This document shows positions 24,868 through 32,105 of a stretch of DNA of 55,259 nucleotides, piece by piece. This stretch comes from Clostridia bacterium (GTDB taxonomy: Bacteria; Bacillota; Clostridia; Oscillospirales; CAG-272). A model generated the notes under the pieces. It saw nothing but the letters and a program-made list of their open reading frames with translations, searched no databases and was not told the origin of the DNA. Within the stretch, counting starts at the first letter, position 1. Every line of letters begins with the position of its first letter. The DNA is taken from assembly GCA_017411745.1 (NCBI GenBank), contig JAFQPM010000028.1, positions 1-55,259 on the forward strand. The letters are read 5' to 3'. The translations under genes were made by a program, and so were the position numbers.

Positions 24868-25995
24868 TTACGGATTTTGAGCTTCATAACCGTTCATAAC
24901 CCTTTCTATAGTTGAACTGCTGAAAAAGCCATTTGACGGTCTTACGCCATAATATTCCTTCGTAGAATACCACGATTCAGTATCGAACGAGCCCGTTCCA
25001 CTCCATGAACCGTTATATCCGTTTACTCTCGCACGGCCCTCAAAGATATCTCCGATCTGCTGCCACGTGCCGTCTGCGTCTTTTGAGAATACGACTGCGT
25101 AAACAGGGGCATCGTTGCCTTGGAGAGTGTCGCCCGTGATAAAGAGGACCATCTCCTTATCGCTTGTTCCATACACGTCCTTCTCTTTGACCATTACGGT
25201 GATCGGGACCTCTTCTCCATTGATCGGGAAGTTCAAGGTTCCTTCAAACAACGCGTTAAGCAAGGCGGTGTCATCGGGATTTGCGCCAAGAAGATTTCCG
25301 ATATATTTACCTGACGAAGACGACGTTTCCATCTGACTAACCATTTTATCATAGGTCGCGGCGTTATCTACCGTGATCGTCTGGCCGTCATACTCGTAGG
25401 ATATATTCTCCTCAAGATTATTGTTAAGGATGTCTTTAAACTTATCGGTTACGCCCTTCGATACTATCTGTGTAAGCTCGTCAGAATTAAGCTTGAACAC
25501 AAGCTCGTGAAGCATTTTTCTCGTTTGATTGGTATTTGAACCTGTATAGGTCAAAGTGACGGTGAAGGTCTTCATCTCTCCCGACTTAAGCTCGTATCCC
25601 TGAGCAACGTTGGTTTTAGCGGTTACATTTGCGTAAGAGAATGAGCCCTCAACGCCTTCCATCGTGTCATATTTCTGGATCACGTCAAATATATGGGTGA
25701 TCTGCGTTGCGTTATGCACGAGAACATCGAAGCTGATGCTTGAACTGTTTTTCTCAAAAACAAGCTCGCTCATAAATTTGGTAGAAGGGAAACCAATATT
25801 GGTCGGAACCTGCGTAATATTAACTCCGTTGGTGACCACGTTGCTGATACTAACTATATATACCGCGTTGGGTGGTCCTACCTCGGCAGTTCCTCCTATT
25901 TCAAGCTGTGAAGTGAACGAAGCATATCCTATGCTTGTAAAAATGCACATCACGGAGAGTGATATACCAAGTAATATTTTTATCCAGCTTTTCAT
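24868..25995 (-). CDS. secreted TasA/CalY-like protein, large, SipW-type signal
   Basis: A 375-residue exported protein. The N-terminus (hydrophobic helix, then GYASFTSQLEIGG) closely parallels the leader of the small TasA-like protein in the same operon (GYAAFTSTMSING), typical of SipW-processed substrates. Residues ~40-170 look like a TasA/camelysin beta-sandwich, including a conserved-looking ELKSGEMKTFTVTLTYTG strand pair. Residues ~175-375 form an additional domain with no family I recognise; it ends without an anchor. Role inferred: an accessory or tip subunit of an extracellular fibre, or a matrix protein. It is the last of four genes, 32 bp after the DUF5305-like gene; GGAG lies about 10 nt before the start. 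Confidence 0.7.
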   Translation of the reverse strand: MKSWIKILLGISLSVMCIFTSIGYASFTSQLEIGGTAEVGPPNAVYIVSISNVVTNGVNITQVPTNIGFPSTKFMSELVFEKNSSSISFDVLVHNATQITHIFDVIQKYDTMEGVEGSFSYANVTAKTNVAQGYELKSGEMKTFTVTLTYTGSNTNQTRKMLHELVFKLNSDELTQIVSKGVTDKFKDILNNNLEENISYEYDGQTITVDNAATYDKMVSQMETSSSSGKYIGNLLGANPDDTALLNALFEGTLNFPINGEEVPITVMVKEKDVYGTSDKEMVLFITGDTLQGNDAPVYAVVFSKDADGTWQQIGDIFEGRARVNGYNGSWSGTGSFDTESWYSTKEYYGVRPSNGFFSSSTIERVMNGYEAQNP

Positions 25996-26027
25996 TGATA
26001 ATCACTCTCCTTTCTGCACGAATTTAA

Positions 26028-27785
26028 TTAATTCTGATTATCTTCATCTTCATCGGGCATTATCATCGCATTAAACACCTTTTCGGCTCTGCGCTTAACA
26101 ACGCCTATTATTTTTTTGAGGGGATGGTCGAGCGAGATTGGATCGACCTTATAGTTGCCTCTTACAACCTCGGCCTCGCGAACGACCTCTTTGTCGCTTG
26201 CAACGTCTCTTGTGGGAACAAGGACTATATCACCTTTCTCGACCGCGTTTCCATCGGGGTCATAGCGATAGGTCCTTTCTATTTTTTCCTTCCAAAAAAC
26301 GTCGATTGCTTCAACGGTATTCGCGTCATCTTCCGTAGCTTCGGGGATGGACGCAAGAATATCGTCTATTTCAAGGTCTTCTGACTCTTCAACAACTTCT
26401 TCAGCAACTTCTTCAATTACTTCTTCTGTTGCTTCTTCGATCTCGACTTCTTCGATTGCCTGTTCTACGTTTTCTTCCTCAACGGTCGCTTCGACCTCGG
26501 GAATTTGATCTTCATCTGCCTCGATCACGATCTCAGGATCTTCAACGACAGTTTCGATCGTTGCTTCGGGCTCGAAAGCCTTTTCGGGCACATATTCCGA
26601 TGCCATAGGCGGTGTTACCACTACCTTTACCACGGGTCGCACAACGTTTGTTATGTTGGGCTTCACTATCGTGGTAGGCTCGGGATCGGGAACCTTGGGG
26701 AATTCGGGCTCTTCATATCCGTCTATCTTGATGGTAAACTGATAAAGGAGCTTGCTATCTGTGGGGATAATAAACTTTGTACAAGTCTTTTCGGAATTCT
26801 CATACATAAGTATGGGCGCTTGTATCGTGTCTCTGATCTCAAGCATCTCATCGAAGGTATCAACCTGTATGATCTGATATCCCGTAGTTTCAAAGAGATT
26901 GTTGATCTTTTGAATATAGGACTTATACTGCGATATTATCTTCTTGACCTTCGCGGCATAGGTGATATCCTCGGTTCTGGTCAAGTAAATAAATGCAACG
27001 AGAATCAGTATTGCCAAGACGTCCACTACACCAAGAACGATAGCAGTGGTCTTGAATACCTCGCTTCCTGCTCCTCGAGTGCATGCCAACAGCTTGGATT
27101 CTGCATTCGGAATCGCGGAAGTCATTTTAATATTGACCGTTTTGGTCGTAAGAGGTATACGCAATTCGGATGAATATGTGTCGGCGCTGCTGCCTGTGAA
27201 CGCGTTACAGTCACTCAAAACGTCAACTTCGAGCGTAACTACGATGTTGCTGGTTACATTTGAAAGGTCGTAGGTATCGATAAATTTGTTTGCTATGTTG
27301 TTATATTCATCATAATTGATGACAACGATCTCGTTTATCAAAAGACGGTTTGAGGTGTTTTGCAGCTTATTCTGCTCCGAAACAAGCTCGTACTCGGGGT
27401 TGAAGATCGGCACCTTGGACGAGTCGTCAATGATCTCAAGACGAGATTTGATGGTGTACGAATAACGGTAATTAATGTCTTCCGCATCCATATCTATCGA
27501 ATAGCTGAAATCCGCAATGATCTTATCAATGAGAGATGCAACGTAGGATTGATTGCTTCCGAGATAAGACTCTTCATAAAACTCATTATCCTTAAGGAAA
27601 ACGTTATAGTCAATATTTCCGCCTTCGGTATATTCGATGTGATAAGTTTTATTAAGATTATAGGAAACCAGTCCCGATATCAAAACCGCAAGAGTGAGAA
27701 CCACGATTATCACCGACTGGGTAAATATCCATTTTTCTCGGTTCTTTCTGTAGCGGCTGCGCTTATTCATTTCCTTCTCCGACAT
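26028..27785 (-). CDS. DUF5305-like membrane protein with acidic cytoplasmic tail
   Basis: A 585-residue protein with two membrane helices, about residues 22-44 and 246-268. The loop between them (~45-245) is extracellular and beta-rich, and matches my memory of DUF5305 proteins found beside signal peptidases. Residues ~270-345 are cytoplasmic. Then come a Pro/Val linker and a strongly acidic Glu-rich stretch (~405-475). A compact C-terminal region follows (~490-565, RTYRYDPDGNAVEKGDIVLV and later LKKIIGVVKRR), which resembles small beta-barrel PSP1/PriA-like folds. Function is not known; an assembly, anchoring or quality-control factor for the TasA-like substrates is a guess from context. 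The ribosome binding site is GGAGG. The gene starts 19 bp after the peptidase gene. Confidence 0.65.
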   Translation of the reverse strand: MSEKEMNKRSRYRKNREKWIFTQSVIIVVLTLAVLISGLVSYNLNKTYHIEYTEGGNIDYNVFLKDNEFYEESYLGSNQSYVASLIDKIIADFSYSIDMDAEDINYRYSYTIKSRLEIIDDSSKVPIFNPEYELVSEQNKLQNTSNRLLINEIVVINYDEYNNIANKFIDTYDLSNVTSNIVVTLEVDVLSDCNAFTGSSADTYSSELRIPLTTKTVNIKMTSAIPNAESKLLACTRGAGSEVFKTTAIVLGVVDVLAILILVAFIYLTRTEDITYAAKVKKIISQYKSYIQKINNLFETTGYQIIQVDTFDEMLEIRDTIQAPILMYENSEKTCTKFIIPTDSKLLYQFTIKIDGYEEPEFPKVPDPEPTTIVKPNITNVVRPVVKVVVTPPMASEYVPEKAFEPEATIETVVEDPEIVIEADEDQIPEVEATVEEENVEQAIEEVEIEEATEEVIEEVAEEVVEESEDLEIDDILASIPEATEDDANTVEAIDVFWKEKIERTYRYDPDGNAVEKGDIVLVPTRDVASDKEVVREAEVVRGNYKVDPISLDHPLKKIIGVVKRRAEKVFNAMIMPDEDEDNQN

Positions 27786-27804
27786 CTAAGTATCCTCCTT
27801 TCCT

Positions 27805-28926
27805 TTAATTTGTTATCAATTCTCTGAGCCACAGCGTCGGATAGCCGATATATGCAACCTTTACGTCGGTAAGACCGACGAGATTGCTTTTAGTTCTATA
27901 CCCTGAGTCTTCATCTGTGTTGGCATCACCCTTGGTATAATACCTTATCTCACCGTTTATGCTTTCTATCCTGACTACTCTATGCACTATCAGAGAATCT
28001 CGATCTGAAAAGACAATTACTTGTCCTTCCTCTATTTGCTGACCGTCATATCTTTCGTATATGATCATATCGCCTTTATTTATCTCTCCCGTCATACTGT
28101 CCGTGGCGATGACCAACGCGCCGAAACGGAACTGACAGGAAACGAGCATTGCGACCGATACGATGAATACCACGGTCAAAGCTGTGCCTACAAAGCCGGC
28201 CTTTTTGCCTCTTTGAACAGCCTTTTTTTGCTTTTTTTCAAACATTGCCGAAACGAACGTAAGCATTGCGATCGGCAGTATTATTCTGATACACGAGTCA
28301 AGAGCATCCTTGATACCCGTGCTGGTTGGAACAAAGTAAATATATAGCGTGCTTATCAAGCGAAACACTATATTGGGAAACATTCCGTAGTTTTTTGATA
28401 CGTAATGATAAAAAACGTTTGCGCTTATGGCGGGAAAGAGCGTTAAGCCAACGAGATCCATAAAGCGATTGAAGTTTGTTATTCCTGCGATATTTGAATA
28501 TATTAAAATCTCTGCAAAAACGCAGGAGAGATACGTTATAACGCTTGCCGCCTTGATCTTTTGAGCAAGCACGACGTATCTTATAACCTCGGTTGCTATT
28601 ATGATAACCGCCGTTGGAATAATAACAGCTATAAGTCGTTCGAAATTTACATAATAGGGATTGTAGTAAAATCCGAAGTAGATGCCCGTCATTTCCTTCA
28701 GTGCAACGTAGATGACAGCCATAATGCTCATCAATATGAGCACGTCACGCTTATTTATTGACAGTGAGCTTCGTCTTTTAATGGCGAAGAAGGTCAACAG
28801 AGCCAGCGGAACGATCAGGATCGCAGTGACGATCTTGCTGTTCTCTACGTTCATAAAAAGCGCGACAAGGAGAACGGCAAACACTGCCAAGGATATCAAT
28901 ATCACTTTTCTCTTGTCTTTATTCAT
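27805..28926 (-). CDS. SipW-like (ER-type) signal peptidase I with N-terminal multi-pass domain
   Basis: A 373-residue membrane protein. The C-terminal third is a signal peptidase I of the ER/SipW class: Ser277 in TDSMTG, then GDMIIY, then His315 in LIVHRV where bacterial-type enzymes have Lys, and Asp residues in KGDANTDED (334-340). SipW-type enzymes cut the leaders of TasA/CalY-like substrates, two of which are in this operon. The first ~240 residues form about seven extra membrane helices, absent from short SipW (~190 residues). The extension may serve substrate recruitment. GGAG precedes the start; the gene is 50 bp after the small TasA-like gene. Confidence 0.85.
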   Translation of the reverse strand: MNKDKRKVILISLAVFAVLLVALFMNVENSKIVTAILIVPLALLTFFAIKRRSSLSINKRDVLILMSIMAVIYVALKEMTGIYFGFYYNPYYVNFERLIAVIIPTAVIIIATEVIRYVVLAQKIKAASVITYLSCVFAEILIYSNIAGITNFNRFMDLVGLTLFPAISANVFYHYVSKNYGMFPNIVFRLISTLYIYFVPTSTGIKDALDSCIRIILPIAMLTFVSAMFEKKQKKAVQRGKKAGFVGTALTVVFIVSVAMLVSCQFRFGALVIATDSMTGEINKGDMIIYERYDGQQIEEGQVIVFSDRDSLIVHRVVRIESINGEIRYYTKGDANTDEDSGYRTKSNLVGLTDVKVAYIGYPTLWLRELITN

Positions 28927-28976
28927 TTGCCGTTCTCCTTTCCTTAGAATTTAATCAATTCTTTGCTAAATCAGAA

Positions 28977-29501
28977 TTATTCAGCGTGTGCGTCAAAGCT
29001 GATCGTGAAGTTTTCGGTAAGATCAACGGGAGAGGTTGCCATACAGGTAACAACGATCTGGAATTCAACCGTACCGTTGTCCTTGGAAACGACAGGATTA
29101 GCTGTCAAAATATCGTCAACAACTTCAATCTTGAAGCACTCAACTCCGGCGGGGTTCTGCGCACCGTCCTGCGTTATCTTACCGTTGATGAGCGTTACGT
29201 CGAAGTCGTGAGGGTTGGTAACTACAACGTCGATTACTACCTTGTGTCCTGCGTGAACAAAGCCCGACATATTGATCTCAAGTGTCTTTGTGCCAACGCC
29301 GAGGATCTCGGTTGTAACTACGGTGGCTGTGGACTCTGCGTCATTTACTTCTGCCTTTGAGAAGTTAACCTGGGAAGCGATCCCCCCCATCTGAACTTCA
29401 CCGTTGATGGACATCGTAGAGGTGAATGCCGCATAACCGATTCCAAGAGCAAGGGATGCGATAAGCAAAAGCGCGATTATTAATGTTCTTCTTTTTTTCA
29501 T
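28977..29501 (-). CDS. TasA/CalY-like secreted fibre protein, small
   Basis: A 174-residue exported protein with signal segment MKKRRTLIIALLLIASLALG and the SipW-type junction GYAAFTSTMSING. The mature ~145 residues are beta-strand rich with the camelysin/TasA pattern: long alternating strands, VVTNPHDFDVTLINGKITQ, and TENFTISFDAH at the end. Homologues polymerise into biofilm matrix fibres. It is the promoter-proximal gene of the operon, fitting an abundant structural subunit. GGAG lies 8 nt before the start. The promoter has SARP-like direct repeats. Confidence 0.8.
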   Translation of the reverse strand: MKKRRTLIIALLLIASLALGIGYAAFTSTMSINGEVQMGGIASQVNFSKAEVNDAESTATVVTTEILGVGTKTLEINMSGFVHAGHKVVIDVVVTNPHDFDVTLINGKITQDGAQNPAGVECFKIEVVDDILTANPVVSKDNGTVEFQIVVTCMATSPVDLTENFTISFDAHAE

Positions 29502-29610
29502 TGTTTTTTCTCCTTTGTGTGAAAAAATATGATTTGTTTTGTTGAACCCTCCCTATTTAAGTCACAACAAAACATATTTCCAAAGCTAAATTTTCAGCTT
29601 TTGTAATGAC

Positions 29611-29643
29611 ATACTACCACGCTATGACTACATCAGGACTACA
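29611..29643 (-). promoter_or_regulatory. activator-type promoter of the TasA/SipW operon with SARP-like direct repeats
   Basis: On the minus strand, TGTAGTC at 29643-29637 and again at 29632-29626 are identical and 11 bp apart (one helical turn). An extended -10, TGGTAGTAT (29619-29611), begins shortly downstream: 9 bp separate the second repeat from hexamer TAGTAT. No -35 match is seen, consistent with an activator-dependent promoter. The adjacent response regulator is the obvious candidate activator. Confidence 0.6.
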
Positions 29644-29733
29644 AAATACGGAAAATTAAGAAAATTTTTGTATTTTTTCAAAAAATTTTTTTGGTAGCGA
29701 AAAATTATACTCAAACTCCACTGTTTACCAAGA

Positions 29734-29773
29734 AAAAAGCCGATACGGAAATAGATCCGTATCGGCTTTTTTC
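29734..29773. terminator. intrinsic terminator after the response regulator gene
   Basis: A perfect 17-bp stem (AAAAAAGCCGATACGGA at 29734-29750 with 29757-29773) and a 6-nt loop. It separates the two-component genes from the TasA/SipW operon, which therefore needs its own promoter. Confidence 0.93.
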
Positions 29774-29806
29774 GTCCTTAAACATTGTTCAAAGAGGATT
29801 TTGTTT

Positions 29807-30610
29807 TCATTTTATTTTTGCTATTTGATTTTCAAGATATCCCGTTGTGAACTCTGCCCAGGAATACGCGCTCATATACTGTCCCGTGAACGAATTGATC
29901 GCACGGGTATCTCCCTCGAGAAAACGGTAAAAATCGCAATCGACTATTTTTGTGTTGACGAGTATTCCTTGCCTGTTTTTCAAAATGAGATCGTGAACGT
30001 CAACAGATTTCAAGGTCTTTACCAAACTTGCAATATACACCTGCAAATTCTTTTGCTGCGTTCTGTCATATTCTCTGTCCTCCCACAACATTGCTGCAAG
30101 CTCGTTATACGTAGCCGAGGTGCCTCTTTTATCTACAAGATAGGCAAGAATCTCCCTTGATTGCTTTCTTTCAAATTTCAAGGGGTTGCCGTCAACAAAG
30201 ACCTCAAAATTACCGAAGGTCAGTATTTTTACGCGTTTTTCTTGATTCCACTCTATTGGATTTCGAAGATTCTCAAGCTCGGTTTTAACGGCTTCTGCCG
30301 TTACGGGCTTGAAAATATATCCACTCATTCTTAGGTCGATGCCTTCCTTCATATATTCTGAAAATCCCGTAGCGAAGACAATATTGATCTTGGGATTGAT
30401 GAGCTTTAGCTGCCGCGCAAGCTCGATTCCACTCATCTCGGGCATATGTATATCTAAAAATGCAACGTCGATCTTGTTCTCGCGCGCGACAGCCAAGGCG
30501 CTGATCACATCGCGGCAAAGATACACAGTTGATCCTCCCGCAACCTCTTCAAGCGCATTTTTCATTAGTTCAAGCGCGTAAAATTCATCATCGACCGCAA
30601 GTATATTCAT
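29807..30610 (-). CDS. response regulator with SARP/OmpR-like DNA-binding domain
   Basis: A 267-residue regulator. The receiver domain (1-115) has Asp7-Asp8, phospho-acceptor Asp53 in AFLDIHMP, Thr/Ser region FATG and Lys101 in FKPV. The output domain (~127-262) starts VKILTFGNFEVFVDG and contains SREILAYLVDKRG and LAAMLWED, typical of the winged-helix SARP (transcriptional activator) fold rather than LytTR. Its start overlaps or abuts the sensor kinase gene end (stop at 30612), so the two are co-expressed. The likely target is the TasA/SipW operon promoter just downstream. Confidence 0.87.
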   Translation of the reverse strand: MNILAVDDEFYALELMKNALEEVAGGSTVYLCRDVISALAVARENKIDVAFLDIHMPEMSGIELARQLKLINPKINIVFATGFSEYMKEGIDLRMSGYIFKPVTAEAVKTELENLRNPIEWNQEKRVKILTFGNFEVFVDGNPLKFERKQSREILAYLVDKRGTSATYNELAAMLWEDREYDRTQQKNLQVYIASLVKTLKSVDVHDLILKNRQGILVNTKIVDCDFYRFLEGDTRAINSFTGQYMSAYSWAEFTTGYLENQIAKIK

Positions 30611-30611
30611 A

Positions 30612-31874
30612 TCATTTTCCCTTCTTTCCGGGTATTTCTATCGTAACTCTCGTTCCTACGCCAACCGTGCTTTTTACATCTATTTTTCCTTTACACGCCG
30701 TACGCAGTCTGCTCTTTACATTATTTAGTCCAATATGAGCTCTTCCATCGTTCGGCGCCTTTGACGTATCAAAGCCAATGCCGTCGTCTGTGATCTCTAC
30801 GATGTGGCTTTGATCGGTCGCATACGCAAGTATCTTGACAGTTCCTCCTCGCGAGCGTTTGGTGATCCCGTGTTTCACGGCATTTTCCACCAACGGCTGA
30901 ATCGAAAGCACAGGTACGGCAAAATCCAGACTTTGTATCGAATAGATCACGTTAAGTCGGTCACCAAACCGAGCTTTTTCGATATTAAGATAACACTCTA
31001 TGTGTTTAAGCTCCTGCTCGAAAGGTACAAGCTCCTGGCTCGTGAGCGTATTAAGGTTTTGACGAAGATATGATGAAAATTCAACCGTTAGCTGTTTGGC
31101 TTTTTTGGGAGATATCTCACACATTGCGGCTATGGTCGACAGTGTGTTGTACATAAAATGAGGATTTATCTGCGATATCATCAACGCATTCTTTTGTCTC
31201 TCTATCATCTTCTGTTTCTGCAGATATATATTGGCATATATTATCAGGATGCTTAACACAAGACCGATATAGGTGACAGACAGTCCGTGAATAAAGTGAT
31301 CAAGCAACACCCCAACCATCGGGAAGAGCGTATATATTATAAATGATGCTTTAACCATTTTCTCAACGCCTTTTGCAAAGAGCACCGCGGCAACTATTGC
31401 AACAAACGAAAGAACGGGGAAAAGAAGATACAAGACGGTGGTCGTTGTGTTTTCGTTACGAACATAGTGTCCCATCTCGTCTACATAAAAAGCATACTCG
31501 TAAGATACATTTCCAACAACATAAATTATCGACACCGTGCCCAAAACGCCGAAAAGCCATATCATTGCATCGAGAAGCTTGGTTTTTGTCAGATTCTCTC
31601 TCAAATAAAGCATAAAGCAAATGATCGCAATATAGCTAAGACAAGAACTAAGTGTATTTGCAATTACCGTGAGGCTTGAAAGCTGAACCTGCCCCTCGCT
31701 TATCCATGAGATCATATCAAACGTCAGCGCAGCGGTTACAAATGCAAGCAATGCAATAAAAGATTTTGATGTAGTTGCTCTGTTTCTGATATGTTCGTTG
31801 ATACAACTCAAAAATATTATCGTTATTACCAGAAGTCCAAATATATCAAGTGCAATATTTACGTGCGTATCCAT
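30612..31874 (-). CDS. LytS-type sensor histidine kinase
   Basis: A 420-residue membrane kinase. About seven helices span residues 5-218; a His_kinase (PF06580-type) domain follows with QINPHFMYNTLS, phospho-accepting His239. The ATPase domain has QPLVENAVKHG and DDGIGFD (N and G1 boxes) and ends in VGVGTRVTIEIPG. No PAS, GAF or extracellular sensor domain is visible, so the signal is probably sensed in or near the membrane. It is the first gene of a two-gene operon with the response regulator. Confidence 0.9.
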   Translation of the reverse strand: MDTHVNIALDIFGLLVITIIFLSCINEHIRNRATTSKSFIALLAFVTAALTFDMISWISEGQVQLSSLTVIANTLSSCLSYIAIICFMLYLRENLTKTKLLDAMIWLFGVLGTVSIIYVVGNVSYEYAFYVDEMGHYVRNENTTTTVLYLLFPVLSFVAIVAAVLFAKGVEKMVKASFIIYTLFPMVGVLLDHFIHGLSVTYIGLVLSILIIYANIYLQKQKMIERQKNALMISQINPHFMYNTLSTIAAMCEISPKKAKQLTVEFSSYLRQNLNTLTSQELVPFEQELKHIECYLNIEKARFGDRLNVIYSIQSLDFAVPVLSIQPLVENAVKHGITKRSRGGTVKILAYATDQSHIVEITDDGIGFDTSKAPNDGRAHIGLNNVKSRLRTACKGKIDVKSTVGVGTRVTIEIPGKKGK

Positions 31875-31927
31875 TTTTACTCCTTAAAATCGTTTTATTC
31901 GGTCGGTTCGTCGTGACAACGATGAAC

Positions 31928-31963
31928 ATTATAACAAAATCTGCGTTTTTCACATGTGAAAAA
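31928..31963 (-). promoter_or_regulatory. extended -10 promoter with 18-bp palindromic operator
   Basis: On the minus strand the kinase gene has TGTTATAAT (31936-31928), an extended -10. Where the -35 should be lies a perfect 18-bp palindrome, TTTTTCACATGTGAAAAA (31946-31963). A dimeric repressor or activator bound there would control the two-component system. The palindrome lies in the divergent region shared with the capD-like gene. Confidence 0.55.
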
Positions 31964-32049
31964 TATACTGCTTTACTTTAGTTTAGCACAATATAATAAA
32001 ATTTGCAATAGGGTTCTTAATTTTCTGTTTTTATATTTTTACAAATCGT

Positions 32050-32078
32050 TTGACTTTTCCCAAATGTTATGATATAAT
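32050..32078 (+). promoter_or_regulatory. sigma-A promoter of the capD-like gene
   Basis: TTGACT at 32050-32055, 17-bp spacer, TATAAT at 32073-32078. Confidence 0.85.
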
Positions 32079-32105
32079 TAAATTGTAGTATTTTGGGGAG
32101 GACAG

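Noticed and set aside
29807..30610. LytTR-type regulator, as often paired with LytS kinases
   Set aside because: The output domain begins with the ILTFGNFEV strand pattern of winged-helix SARP/OmpR domains and lacks a LytTR domain.
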